Below are positions 1 through 12,688 of a stretch of DNA of 64,000 nt, in pieces. The notes below the pieces were generated by a model that was given only the letters and a program-made list of their open reading frames with translations, did no database searches and had not been told where the DNA came from. A program made the translations under genes and the position numbers. Source of the DNA: Ectobius pallidus (taxonomy: Eukaryota; Arthropoda; Insecta; Blattodea; Ectobiidae); contig CAXKWD010000009.1 in the NCBI GenBank assembly GCA_964059195.1, positions 87,331,432 to 87,395,431 on the forward strand, given 5' to 3'. Numbering within the stretch: the first letter of the stretch is position 1; every line of letters starts with the position of its first letter.

Positions 1-443
1 ACAAGCGGTTAGTTGCTTCGGTGTGTTGTAGTGAGACGCTTGTCTATTATTGGTGTGTGTTACATAAGACAATAATCGAACATGTATACGGTTGAAAAGC
101 GAATTTATGGATATTTTCAACAGGATGGAGCCAAAGCGTATACCGCTCATAATTCTATAGGAACTTTACGTGAAGTTTTCGATGGCAGGATAATTATTAG
201 CACAGGTTTATGGCCCCCTAGATCAGCCGACCTAACGTACTGTGATTATTATCTTTGGGGATACCTAAAGGGAAAAGTTTACCGAAATAATCCTCATACC
301 TTAGAAGAACTTAAGGCCAAAATAACATGTGCAGTGCAGAGTATTACCGAAGCGGAATTATAGAAAGTGGCAAATAATTTGTTTAAACGATGTGAGGCAT
401 GTCTTACTGCTGACGGGGGTAATTTTCAACAGTATCTCAAATA
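1..443 (+). pseudogene. Tc1/mariner-superfamily transposase relic, C-terminal half
   Basis: The frame opening at 82 encodes the C-terminal catalytic part of a mariner-type DDE transposase, which in a live element cuts and reinserts its own DNA. The second catalytic acid is D15 in the motif FQQDGA. The third is probably D55 in PPRSADLTYCDYYLWGYLK, leaving 39 residues between them. A TAG at 361-363 breaks the frame. The same frame continues to TAA at 441-443 with the family-like tail FKRCEACLTADGGNFQ, so one substitution explains the stop. No open frame joins it upstream and the N-terminal DNA-binding part is missing, so the copy is dead. A short palindrome with GCCTACATG at about 460-477 lies just past the gene; no terminal inverted repeat pair was found. 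Family assignment rests on remembered motifs. Confidence 0.85.
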
Positions 444-1660
444 AATGGTGTGTAATAAGCCTCTACATGTAGGCTTATTTTGATAGTAAATTGGTTGAGT
501 TATTCTATTGTTTCTAAAGTCTTGATTTGCCGATGGTAACGGAACACGGTCCCCGCCGGTGCAAGCACAACAGCGGGGAAAGTGTGAGCAGGGGCAACGC
601 TGTTAAAAAGTTTCCGCATAAAATGGCCACCCTGTACAAGTAGATCAAGCCCTTTTCAGAGTCCACAAATTGCGCCTCCAAGTCTTTCCCTTTCATAATA
701 CAAAATAAATAGACCATGTATAACCGAAGCACAGTATAGTATACAGAAGTGACAGAAGTATTTTACCCGGCTCATCAATAGATTGTGCGTAGAGACCAAT
801 TGCACATTCCAATACAATGTAACCCTTCATTACTAAGAAAATTGATTTTGTGACTTGGTCTACTTGTGTTTTCAGCGCTTCATAAAAAGGCCTATATGAT
901 GAATGGTATTTAACGTAAATTTTAGCCGATGTGTTGATGCATCGCCGGATTACGTTATACTTATGAAGAAGACACTGAAAGGAGTTTGTAATAGCTTAGC
1001 ATAAATAGAGATCAGTGGTAACGACCCAACACTTCCTTCCTGGAGCGCAGTTTCCTCCACCCCCGCCTGCTAGATGATCATGAAAACTGTGCCCAGACTA
1101 ATTTCATAGCGTCATAAAATATTCAAGATCTTATTCCTCGGCATAACATTTACCTACAGAAAATTAACCGCTGCACGTGTTCTCCACGAATAAAAACATA
1201 ACGGAAGTATGCATAACTGATGAAATGCATGATGGGGGATAACTTCAGATCTAAATTTTCTCTAGTCACGTTTAAGCTTTTCGTAATATTATCTGGTAAT
1301 CACCAAAGTTAACAATTTGACGTGATACACTAAAATGAATGTCTCCACTCCAAGCATAGATAACTCTATTCTCTAGCTACACAATATTCCATAGGGTAGA
1401 GTAGAATAGATGGCAAAAATACAGTTACTTAAAAAATACTATTATCACAAACTAAAAAAGAAAAAAGAAAAGAAAATAAAAATAAAATAAAATAAAAATA
1501 TACATTTGATGAAAAACTCTAGACGTCATTGACTATAGGCTGCACAGAAAAAACTAAAAAAGAAATTCCTAGGTATGTCTGGGTGCTCATAGTTGTCAGG
1601 TTCCTTTTATAAATATACTGCATTAAGACCTATGAGAAAATAAAAAGCATTACGAAAAAG
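444..1660. other. No recognised gene
   Basis: AT-rich sequence with only short chance frames. An A/G-rich low-complexity stretch lies at 1449-1500. I see no transposase or SINE motif here. Confidence 0.5.
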
Positions 1661-1669
1661 AAAGAGTCC

Positions 1670-1965
1670 ACCGCTCTCCTCAAACAGCTGGCCCGGGTTA
1701 AATTTCGGTCGGAACAAATTTTCTATGTGGGGCTTTTATGGAGTTTTTCCTCGTCTGTGAGACGGCTGTCAACTAGCCGTCACCACCTCTATCCCAACCA
1801 TGCCTTGTTTGGCATGAGTGTGGGAGCGACTGGTCTTGTCCTATGTGTTCATGTAGTCTCGAAGGTGGCCCCAGCATTCGGCCGATTACTCATCTAGGGA
1901 TGCCCTCAATGTCCTTGTCTGGTAAAAAGAATGTAAGTGATCCATAGAAACTCCCTCCCCGACAG
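1670..1965 (+). mobile_element. tRNA-derived SINE, family 1
   Basis: A pol III B-box-like word (GGGTTAAATTTC, 1695-1706) is followed by a body that is repeated in opposite orientation at 29320-29585. Shared landmarks, in order, are TTTTTCCTCGTCTGTGAG near 1744, GTCCTATGTGTTCATG near 1837, GGTGGCCCCAGCATT near 1864, ACTCATCTAGGGATGCCCTC near 1887 and TGTCTGGTAA near 1916. Two separate copies sharing this order show that it is a dispersed repeat. The A box is not clear, so the tRNA origin is inferred from the B box alone. Confidence 0.65.
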
Positions 1966-3455
1966 GTTGCTGCTTTGTAAGGCGGCAGGTAAAACTCAGA
2001 GAAAGGAGAAAAAGAAAGAAACAGTAACCACTCCACTAATTACACCTGTAACTACTTTTATCTACTTGGATTCAGTATTAAATGCATTTCAAGTATTGCA
2101 TTTCTAGATTAACTTTCTGACATGCTACTAAGGACGATTTTTCGTTTTCGAAGTGACTTATTTTATCCACACACTAACACATTTACGCCTCCAAAATAAT
2201 TTCTGGACTGGCTGAAGACGTGTATTCATGCTGACAACTCCACATCTAATTTCATTATTGAACCCAATACATCCTTTACCAAAGATACGAGTAGAGAAAG
2301 TGAAAATAAGGGCACGTGATTGTTAGTATTTTGAGAATGAACCTAAGTTGAGAAATAAGAGGGATGCCTCACATCCAAAATAAAAGGGGAAACACGATTA
2401 TGTTTGGCTTGTATGTTGAAGCCCTAGAATACCCAGAATGTATCCAACAAAACATGGGAAGATATTTGGATATATAATTCATAAGATATTACGAAGGGAA
2501 TGTGCGGCTGAGGGAAGGGCTAATGCCATCTTCCTATAAGCTGCTAAAGGTATCATGTGTAAGGTATTCATTATGTAGATTAGAAACTTGGGGGTGTGCC
2601 AATAACTACCCCCCACATGGATCGCATAATTAATGTGCAGAGTGGGTGAGACTCGCAAAAGGAAACTTGTTAGCCTGGACCGCTACACGTTTTTGCATAT
2701 TTCATATTTCCACGTATTTAACTGGTACCAATATACAGAGAGAAATTTATATAAGATCAAGGTATAAACTCTCTAAGAGAAAGTTCCAAGCAAATTCTGT
2801 CGTAGATAGACTGTACAAAAATACAGCTTAAATTACTAATAGACCTTTATGATCCGACGATTGGCAATTACTCTTTTCTTTACCCGGAGATGAGAAGACC
2901 AGAAATCATTAAGTAAAACTAATAAGACAAAAATTGTTCACCAACCGTGTTAAGGTTTGTGGTAATCCTCTCCTCGGCTGGTTCATAAATATCTAGATCT
3001 AAATCCTTAACTACTAAACAGGAAACCATGCTTTCCAGAGAATCGAGGTATTACAGATAAAATTATCATAACCCGGACCGGGAATTGAATACGAATCTCG
3101 CACTTTAGTAGAAAGAAAAACAGCTAACAGAAACAAACTGCTACTTAGAACAGAGCAACAAGTACGGTATTTTCCTGAGAATTCTGAAAAAAAAAACGTA
3201 AAATAGCTACTTGTTTCCAATCAATCTCCCAGACCTTTCGGTAGATAATACCTATCATCTTAAGGGGGAAATTTTGTCTGTTGTTAACGTTCCCACACTA
3301 AAATCCACTGAAATCTTAATCACTTAAAATAGCATCTGAAACATCGTCTTCATTGAATTAGGCTATTATTTTTTACCGGCGTTACTAATAACTAGCAATT
3401 CGTGCTAGCTGAAGTTTCGCTAGATTCAAACGCAACACATTAAATGCTGTATTCA
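1966..3455. other. No recognised gene; possible weak SINE head
   Basis: AT-rich unique-looking sequence. On the minus strand a B-box-like word (TATTCAATTCCCGG, about 3074-3088) may mark a decayed SINE head, but no second copy or A box was found. Confidence 0.35.

Positions 3456-3516
<61 letters not shown>
3456..3516. repeat. (TAA)n microsatellite
   Basis: About 20 uninterrupted TAA units. Similar runs in this window often mark LINE 3' tails, but no LINE sequence was recognised next to this one. Confidence 0.95.
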
Positions 3517-4538
3517 GCCTGGTATGTCCCATGAAGGAAAAAGCCTCCATTAAAGGGTAGCTCTCAGTTCGCTAGCACGATGAGCTATTCTGCGATAGGT
3601 TTGTCTAATAGATGTGTTCGTTATGAACTGTCTCAGTTTGACATTAGTCACATTAGATCAACAAAATTGTCACGAACATATTTATCCTTATCGTCATATT
3701 CAGCGGAAACTTCAGAGATTGAAATCCTTTAAACTCTTGTGCCCTTTTACGGTTCTGTCGATCACTTTCAGTGTAGTGTAGGCCTATGAATTTATGTATT
3801 GTTTTATTTGCAGACATAGATGCAGAAGTAATACTTTTGTTTATTCTCTGAATGTCTCCTACATTTTTTCTTCCCGTTCACTTCTATTGTAAATTTTAAC
3901 AGGTCTGCTTCCACCGTTCTTATTGCGTCCTTACGTTGTCGCTATTTCGTCAAGTTATTGTTCCTTCTTTAGTTTTTCAATCCCTACTGAGCCCCGAAAT
4001 GTGGAATTTCGCAGATATTTATTTCTAAAACTTTCGTTGAGTTTCATCCTACAAATAATCTGCATCCAGACAGAAAACAAAAAAGAAATAGTCTGGAAAC
4101 AAAACACAATTATGATTTTTACAGCAGACTTTAGCCATGGCTTGCTAGATTCACTCTCCCATGCAAAATTATGTAGCACCGTTATGGCCTTTATAATAAG
4201 TATTAATCAATGTTTACATGCTGTCAAGTGAACAAATAATAAAGTTTATGTGAATTACCAGCTGGATAGTACTTCTGGAAGTGAAAGCATGCTCTTTAGT
4301 AGGTAGTTTCGTCTGTTATTTCTATTGACAGAAACCGATACGACTGAGCATGCCTTGCTTACCATGGTTACGAATCGTAAAGTTTGTGGAGGCTCGGCCG
4401 CTGATTGGCTGTCCTCTTCATGTGTTATTTGGTAGTCACTAACATTCACAGCTAATCATAAATATTTTCCTATAAAAAGTCCTATATCTCAGTTGGAATA
4501 AGAAATAGCTCCTTGAAGTTTGTACCTTCCTGTCACAA
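3517..4538. other. No recognised gene
   Basis: Open frames on both strands around 3923-4231 overlap each other and carry no motif I know. I read them as chance frames. Confidence 0.45.
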
Positions 4539-4789
4539 TTGAGGATCGTTTTGACAAAACTCAACATGTGCCAAAACATAAATTGTTCAGGAGAAGGTTT
4601 CTTTAGTTTTTATTAACATATAGAAGATAGAAACTTTGCATATTGAGGCCTCAAAATTAATTGGTTATGTTGACTTTTCTTATGTCCTTTTATCACCATC
4701 TTAAATATCTCATTTCAAAGCACCTAAAAACATTAGAAACGAATTTGGCAAAAAATGGAGATGTTGAGTTTTACTAAAACGGTCCTCAA
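4539..4789. mobile_element. 251-bp MITE with terminal inverted repeats
   Basis: The left end TTGAGGATCGTTTTGACAAA and the right end read on the other strand, TTGAGGACCGTTTTAGTAAA, continue together into ACTCAACAT, giving TIRs of about 28 bp with few mismatches. The interior is AT-rich and non-coding. No clear target duplication was found, so the superfamily is open. Confidence 0.8.
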
Positions 4790-5678
4790 ATAGGAGCTAC
4801 TGCAGGCTTCAATAGCCTAATTATTAATGTAACATTTTTTTTAGTTGTGAACGGAAATATTACCATTTTTGGGATATCTAATTTTTTACAGACCTTTCCG
4901 TTATATACAGAACATAAATATATCTTACTTAAAAATGGGAAGGTCCTAGTTATGGAAATATCTGCAACCTCGCATGCTGATGGTCCAAGAGGCCTTCGCA
5001 TTCCCTCGAAGTACATGGGTACAGATGCTGACACAGTTTCCAGTGGTTGACAGGCCAAAGGAAACATAATTATTCCAGAATAAGACAAGGAAACACGTGT
5101 GGGAGTCTGTGGTGGCATAAATTAATGTAAGGCAACAGGATGGTCCTCGTAGTCAAGTGACGAAATTAATCAAACTGAACAGGCACATTAGAACAAAAGG
5201 AGTTCTCAAGAATTACGTACCGGATATAAAGGATAATGAATTCAAGCTTATTGCTACCAATTTGACAAGTCATTCGTGCATCGTGCCCCACCCGCCTACG
5301 CTCTGGCACGCACCAGCAGCACGCAACTCACGCACTGCTCTGTTGGGGGGAGTATATTGAAGCATGAGAATACTATGCTTTATTTTACACCTTTTCATAC
5401 GTGTGCCAAGAAAATACTTGCTTTGTTCAACATTGCCTCAATGGGATATCTTTTAAGACATGGTAATTTTCATATAATAGAAACAATTCTTCGTTAGCCG
5501 TATTATATTCGTTACGATATTATATTCGCAGGCTAAATCATAGAGAATTAGTACCTGTCACAAAGTACACTAATATTTTAGCATCTGTCAGAAAATTCTT
5601 TTAAAAAAGTACAAAATCCAAAAATATTAAAATTGAGAAAACAGGTGGCAGCACTTCTCAGAACCTAGTTTCACATAA
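4790..5678. other. Unrecognised open frames and a small GC-rich patch
   Basis: Two opposite-strand frames overlap at 4786-5118. The plus-strand one, read through 4847-5047, looks protein-like (KNGKVLVMEISATSHADGPR) but I cannot assign it. A GC-rich patch lies at 5275-5350. Confidence 0.3.
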
Positions 5679-5929
5679 TCTAGAGTGATAGGGAAAAAGC
5701 GAATAAGCCAAAAAACCAAAGTTCCAGGAGAGACAAAAACTTTTTATTTCCAAAACATTGTTACAATATCTAGTCCACCCAGATATTTTTACACACTATC
5801 TTATATTGTGTAAAAATATCTGGGTGGGCTGAACTAAATATTGTAACAATGCTGTGGAAATAATTTTTTTTTTGTCTCTCCTGAAACTTTGGATTTTTTA
5901 CTTATTCGCTTTTTCCCTATCACTCTTGA
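5679..5929. mobile_element. Long hairpin (foldback MITE)
   Basis: Arms 5679-5795 and 5807-5929 are complementary over about 115 bp, with a loop of roughly 11 bases. Landmarks are GAGTGATAGGGAAAAAGCGA at the outer left and TCGCTTTTTCCCTATCACTC at the outer right, and CCACCCAGATATTTTTACAC near the loop. A transcript through it would fold into long double-stranded RNA. It has no coding capacity. Confidence 0.88.
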
Positions 5930-8900
5930 TGGGTGACATAATCCACAAAGGATATCACGTCCCATTTAAAACGGTGAATGAATGTTCAGTTTCACGACAA
6001 AAGGTACAGTATTTTGCGTAACGTTCACGATAATTTCAGTCGTTACATATGCAGTTGATATAAAAGTTGAACGAATTCAGTTAAAATATGAGAAAACGAC
6101 GTTTTCTTAATGTAAATTAACAGTAAGGAAAAGTCGTTAACGCGCTTCTCCTAAAAATTTTAACTCAAATGTAAAATTTCATTTTATGTGTTTTTTCTGC
6201 TTCGCTGTTCATACAATGACAAACAAACCTTAATTCAGTGAGGAGACCTTATAGAGTATTGCTGTTATTCGGGGTCCACACAGTTCAATGTACTGTGAGG
6301 TGAGATTACGCAAACTATGCTGGGAATCGCTCCCAGGCCTTCTGACACTAAATTCTCTGACACAAGGGCTCCTTTGTCTTACAGTAAAAGTAGCATTTTG
6401 TAAGTGTCAGCTGCTTAAGTACAAAGTTTCATTGTGACGAATAAATGCACCGCATATGCCACAGAGGGGAGATGAAACATACGTAAGACGGAAACAAGAG
6501 GAGTGTAAAGATGTATAAATTACAGAGAAGAAACAAGTATCAAGTTAAATTAAGGACAGTTAATAAAGTTTGTATGGCACTTGTAAATCCTCGCTAGTGC
6601 GTTTATTGTGATGGTAATGAAACGCCCTGCCGTCTGGCGCCCTTCTTCCGGAGTCCAAGAGCCCAGAAGATCGTAAATAACATGCGAAAAAGCTAAAATC
6701 TGCTCAGGGAAATACCATTTTCTGCGAATTGTATTTCTACTTATTGCGTCTTTTAGCAATTTATTGTACACAGTAAAATGATGAGATTTTGTACCATCAC
6801 CATCCTAATTGGGCTTCTCTTTCGCTTAGCAGCGTATTTCTCTAGGGGAACACCTATTAAAAAGCGAATTGTCCCCCTAACCACAAATTAACCAAAAGTT
6901 CAATGAATGCAACGTTTACTTAGCCCTTTTGTTAGTCTGCAATAGTGTAATATTAATTGAATTCATATATACATAGCACTCCTGTATAAGGGTTTCATAC
7001 ATACTTTTACACATTCTTCAAAAATGTTCTGTGTCTTGATGGTGCTGGCTTATAAATGTTTAACTATTGTCCTAGAACATATATGGTAGTATAAATTGTG
7101 CTAGTCATATAGAACACATTTACACTTTAAATAGTAAAATGCTGAATGTATCCAATTTAAAACATAAAACCACTAAAATTATATTATTAGGCACTACGAG
7201 AATGTAACAGAATAATTATTAATATTACTTTCGAAGTAAGTAGTTCAATTAAAATGACGAAACAGATAATGATGATCGAGCGTGCGAGTGTATGCGTAAG
7301 CAGTGGGATGAGGTTTTTTTTGTTTTTGTTTTGTTTTGTTTTGTTTCGTTTTATTGTGGAAAATAAGAAAATTCTCCCAAAAGTATCCCCTGAGTCTTAG
7401 AAAGATTTTTTCCTCTATTCTTTCCTAACGAAAGCTCCAGAACTTAAACTGTAATATCTTCTGAATCCTATCTAAGCATTATATTCTATTCTGATTTTTT
7501 ACTTCAAGAAATGTGTGACGATGAGTCAGTGAAATTTTGGCTATTTCAGAACTTAAGTAAATCACTGACTAGGGCCTATCGAGTCCAAAACTTCCATTGG
7601 CAAGGAAGGTTATGCTTAATAAGGGATTTTTCCCCAGAGAACACTGCCGTTTCTAATATAGACACGAAAATTTTAATAATAAATAGGTTGTTTAAACATT
7701 TCTTAAAATTAGCTCCCACCACAAATAGTAGCTTATAGGGAGTGTTGGTTTATATTGTAATTGTTGCACTAATTATTACACAATATTAATATTATTAAAT
7801 TAATAGCAATTTTAATAAATTTGAGATAATCCAGGTAACTTATTCCTGAAATTTGTGACCAGTCAAATTACATAACTTTTCTCTAACTTATTAGTTTCAA
7901 TTCTTTCAGTGTTAAGAGCAATATTCCTCAATTACACCCGAAATTCTACAAATAACTTTTTGTATGTAACTTACAATTCTAATGTGAACATTAGAATTAA
8001 AACTGTAATAGCCGCAGAAGCATACTTAAATGTTATCTCCATTCAGCACGCACAAACTAAAGCTATAAAAAGTTGCATTTGCAAAAGTTCTGAAGCGTTT
8101 CTAAAATAAAAGAATTAAAGTAAAGCCTACAAGAGAGAGAATTCCCATTCGTGGTCTGGCTAATCTTTTTTCTGCTCATCCTCCCCAGCTTTTGTTAAAA
8201 ATCGTAATAATCGCGACTGTGTTCCCACATGATGTAAGAACTGTTGTCTCTAGAAAAAAAAAAAAAAAAGGAGCGAGATTGTGATTTGCATTTTTACGAC
8301 TGTTCTGCGGTAAACTGGAACAAAAGGGATCTCAGACATTGTCTTTATTTCAAAGATCGAAGCCATGCTCTAGAGACTACACTAAAGTAACAATTCGTCT
8401 CTGTCTAGCAAAACATACAGAAACGAACGTCTGACTCAAGCACTGAAATCAATATGGCTATGATGTTTTCTATTCTTGTAAAAGATGGTACAATAAAAAA
8501 AGAATCCTACTTTTTATACCTCTCTCCGTCTCTCGGATTATCAAAGCTCTTGCTGGTTTTATTCCGTACGTTCTATTCATCATAAGCCGGAGGAGATAGC
8601 CTACAGATTTTTTTTCTGTTGAAAATTCTTTGCATTGCAATGCCGGTATGAAAGAGTCTGGGAATGGTGCGTTATTCATTAAGAAAGGGAGAGAAGATAC
8701 GGTGAATATATGATGAATCAAACTGCAGTACTATCGGGTTTGTTAGGAATGAAAATCCCCACAGTAAGTAAAGTAAAAAATATGAAAGCAATATTCATAA
8801 ATGCACTACGAGTGTCACTTGGTTCTTGATATAGCCTATCACAGTTTGTGTGTTCTGGTGAAGAGGCAGAAGAGGCATTTCGGAGTGTTTTTGATTAGAC

Positions 8901-10449
8901 AGCCTGAAATAGTTCTGAAAACTCCACGGTTCATTCAAAATAGTGAGGTCTTAAAAACTATTTTACCAATGTATTTATGTTTAAATGCAATCATTAAAAT
9001 ACATTTACACTTCTTTAAACTAAAAAAATTTTCTCTTTATCCTTTTTCGTCATCCAAATTATGGGAATAGGTATGTTCGTTACCACTGTCTCACTTTGAA
9101 GACAGGGAACGATTTTTGCAAAAATTAAGTTGTTTTATTTGTATTTATTTTATTCTCTGATTCCCTGCAGTCCAACAATTTAGAAACAAAATATTACCTT
9201 CATTAAAAGTTTCCCGAAACTTTAGAGTACATTCAGTTAAAATGAAGGCCTAAAAACATTAAACTTGTACTTTCACGTTGAATGTGTGTAGGTTTTGAGG
9301 TGAATTGCAATGTATGTGTAACTTCAACGCTTTCTAATCTTCATGCGTGCGTATGTGAATATTTGTTAATTACTTAATTAGCCAACATCCTCTGCTGTCA
9401 CTGTGTAATTGTATATTGTTAAATTTTCGCAGCCCCAGAGCTGAGTTTGTGTATACAATCACTGTAATTATGTTATAGAATAACTAGCACATTTTGTAGT
9501 TATAGCGAATGTAGATGGCATGTACCGACAAACACAATGGGTAGAATTTACATGCATTTAATAAAGTGTCTTTCATTAAAATAATTTTTATATTCAGTGC
9601 TCATGGATTAAGATTAAACAAGTAATCTAATGTTACTAACTATTAATTATAAAATTACACCTTACAGCATATCTGTTACAGACTTGTTTCAAAAGAGTTT
9701 TCTGACTCATTGTAAATCGTCTAGAGCGAATGTGTTACAATATACCCTTAAGAAGGTCCAACGTGCATGTTCTACTCTCCTAATTCCCCCTCCAATTTTA
9801 AGGACTTTTTTTTATATACAAGGGGTTGAAAAAGAGTGACCAAGAAGAATCTGACGAACGACTCTGCTTAAGAAAAGGGCAATTTTCAGCACCAAAGTTA
9901 AATGGGTTAAAATTAGTAAGTTCTTTATCTAAAATTATGCTGGTTGCTTCCGATATGCTTACACTTTAAAAACAAACATAGGCTTAAGGTATTTTTTTGC
10001 TGAAGGTTAAAGCAAAGTTTCGTACTTACGTACTGCTGTATGATGCGATGAGATTCGAAGTTTCGTACTAACTGATTACTAAGTAATGCAGCCCTTGTTT
10101 ATATATCTTGTGTACCTTTGAACTATTAGAACGACCCACCCCCTGCAAATATAACGGTTTGCTTTATCTTAAACGATTTCTATTATTAGATTCACCTAAG
10201 TGGGGACAATATCAAAAGGGAAGACAACAGATGATTCATTCCTGATCACCCAGAAAAACTGCCAATTCTTAGAGATTTTTCTTTTAAACGTATGAATAAA
10301 TTAAAAGAGGCAGTGTTAATATTTATGCAAATATATTTAGATTTTTTTTAAACGTTTATCCTCTTCCTGAAAATTCTGGCGGCTAGCTTCACATTGATGA
10401 AACACCTTTTGTACTAATTTCTATTAGTGACAGAGATACAGTACATAAT

Positions 10450-10450
<1 letters not shown>
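5930..10450. other. No recognised gene
   Basis: AT-rich sequence with a T/G-rich run at 7312-7355 and an A16 run near 8254-8270. Short frames at 7511-7738, 7909-8109, 8470-8721 and 8801-9070 carry no motif I know. Confidence 0.45.
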
Positions 10451-10487
<37 letters not shown>

Positions 10488-10488
10488 C
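10451..10488. repeat. (TTAC)n microsatellite
   Basis: About nine TTAC units directly before family A copy 1. Confidence 0.95.
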
Positions 10489-10489
10489 A

Positions 10490-11300
10490 TAGGTACTATA
10501 GGTAGGTAGAGGAAGTAGCCTATTGTTTTCGACCCGAAAATTCGAAGTTGAGTTTTTAGCAAAAAATACACGTTTCAAGGCTCCCTGAATCCAAAAATAC
10601 TATTTTTAAAACATGGCTGTGTGTCTGTCTCTCTGTGTGGATGTCTGTGACCAGGCTAGCTCCAAAACGGAAAATCGTATGAAAACAAAAATTCGTATTT
10701 GGGTCAGGTACCTTCTGAAGATGTGAGATGAAGATTGGCGACAAATTTCTCTTATTTTTAAGGGGACTTTACATGAAGAAATTTTTGTTTTTTTGCGATT
10801 TTCTCGAAAACGGCTCTAACGATGATCTTAAATTTTTTCATATGGGTTGCTTATACCAAGAGCTAAAACTTTTATTTGAAACTTTTTTTTAAAAAAATCT
10901 CTGAGGGGTGGTTGTAAGCTACCCACTGTTTGTAGAAACTCTGTCTTGCCTGAACAACTCAATACGCGGACATTCACGGCATCTTATTCTATATAAGTAC
11001 GTGAAGTGTAAGTTATTGTTAGCCATGCTTCCAGTAAAGAAATATCTGAGGGGAATATTTGATAATTTTCGGAAATTATTCTTAACGGCGGGAAGTTCAA
11101 TAAACGTTTGCAGTCACTTGTTTATCTTCTTTTTTTGTTTGTCCATAGCCTGCGTTTTTAGTCGCAACATTCAAAGAAGGGGCTATAAGGTACTTATAGC
11201 ATAATTTTATTAGTGTAAAATTGTGTCGTGCGATTCTGTACAAGGATATGTGAATATTGCTAACTTTTATTTGGGCAGAGGAAGTTATGTGACTTTCTCA
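10490..11300 (+). repeat. Family A dispersed repeat, copy 1
   Basis: Unclassified element and the most complete single copy here. It starts with AGGTACTATAGGTAGGTAGA and has a core GAAGATTGGCGACAAATTTC at 10728-10750, then CTCGAAAACGGCTCTAACGA near 10803 and GGGTTGCTTATACCAAGAGC near 10844. It ends near GGGCAGAGGAAGTTATGTGA at 11273-11292. The same blocks in the same order recur at 31.2, 35.1-36.4, 46.3 and 48.7 kb. The outer blocks (TAGAGGAAGTA and GCAGAGGAAGTTA) resemble each other in direct orientation. I see no conserved protein frame or TIR. Confidence 0.8.
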
Positions 11301-12600
11301 TCAGAGTTTTTCCTCTGTGTTCTATGGTCAAGAGAAGGCGACACGCGACGATCTTAGAACAAATGCGAAATCGGTTGTTGGACCGGAGATATTGCCTATG
11401 GCTCAGGTAATCCGGGGGTGGAAGGCGGGGCCAAAAAAAGTTATATGTTATATGTTTAAATATTGCTATCATAAAAAGCTGGTAACTTTGTTTATTTTTT
11501 ATTTTTTTTTCTTCTTTAACTATGGTAAGGTATAAAAACTGTTTGTTCCTTTTTTTACTTAGTCTATTGAAAATATCTATGTGGACTAGATTAATTTTTT
11601 CTTAATTGAATAACTATGCAAAAGGTAAAATGATAAACATGTTAAAAGGGCTCAACCCTTAAAACAGACTTAGGTTGGGAATGGCAGCCTTAAGGTGTTC
11701 TTTGAAAGCAGCATTAAATTCCAAGTAGCCCGTAGGTATTCACTAATTCAATTAGATGGGTTAGTTTCAAAGAAACGCCATGTGATCTTAGGACCATTAT
11801 AGAGCCTATGTAGATATTTTATGCATGACTGGAAATTGAATTTCATGGAAGCAATTTAGGACCGGGTCGAGTGTTTTCTGGTAGCCAATAGTCTTAGAGG
11901 AGCAAGCCATTACTACTTTTCCTCTCTCAGATAGGGCTGTTAGCACGCCCCTTAACATCGCCTCTAATGTCCCAAGCACCCTCTCAGCACATTCCCCTTG
12001 GTTTTGCAGTAGAAAGACTAACTTGGTATCATATTTATATGAAATACTACTTAGGGTGAAGACTGGCACTGCTTGTTTCCACGATTCCAAAAATGAGAAT
12101 TCTATACTCTGAACTGGTTTATGGCGAATGTATTCAAATGGGAATCTCGACAAAAAAACGCACTTTGGCTTATTTTTAGTCAGATTGTGACAACAGGGCA
12201 ACTTAGAAACCAAGTTACATTTACAGTATCAGAAGAACCTATTGTTTCACTGCATAAAAATAGTAATTTCGAGGGAGGGTCGAAAATGCCGAGGGTTTGG
12301 GGGGTCCAGGGGGTTCACCCCTGGAAAATTTTAAAATACTGAACTAATGAAAATCACATTTTACGTTATTTCAGCACTGAAAAACTAGTTCGAAAATTTG
12401 TTTACTATACTCTAAGACAAGCCAACTTAAACAAGCAATCGTTACCTAAGTTATAACACTTATTACTATTTATAAGAAAAGTTAAATAACATATGGAACA
12501 GTGGAAACAATAGGCCCACTTTTAAAAATTCAGTCTTTTATTATTAAATAAAATAATTAAATATTTTACAAAATGGAGCTTAAATAACTACAGCACTAAT
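11301..12600. other. No recognised gene; long minus frame of unknown meaning
   Basis: A 135-codon minus-strand frame (11806-12213, no ATG at its start) includes CAERVLGTLEAMLRGVLTAL. It matches no family I recognise and may be chance or old element sequence. Near 12280-12330, a G-rich stretch followed by GTTCACCCCTGG resembles transposon-end sequence. Confidence 0.3.
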
Positions 12601-12639
12601 CTAATACTAAAACAGAATTTCAGATTTTTATTTCGGGAG

Positions 12640-12688
12640 AGGTCCTGATCCCTTGGAACCCCCCCCCCCCCCATTCCCTCCGCCACTG
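12640..12688 (-). mobile_element. hAT-type terminal fragment
   Basis: A poly-C run at about 12660-12672 is followed by TCCGCCACTG ending at 12688. This is the reverse complement of the CAGTGGCGGA terminus shared by the proven hAT MITEs at 28126 and 41079. No convincing partner end was found. Confidence 0.4.

Noticed and set aside
514..732. 72-codon minus frame
   Set aside because: No motif, no start context, no homology I recognise; length is expected by chance.
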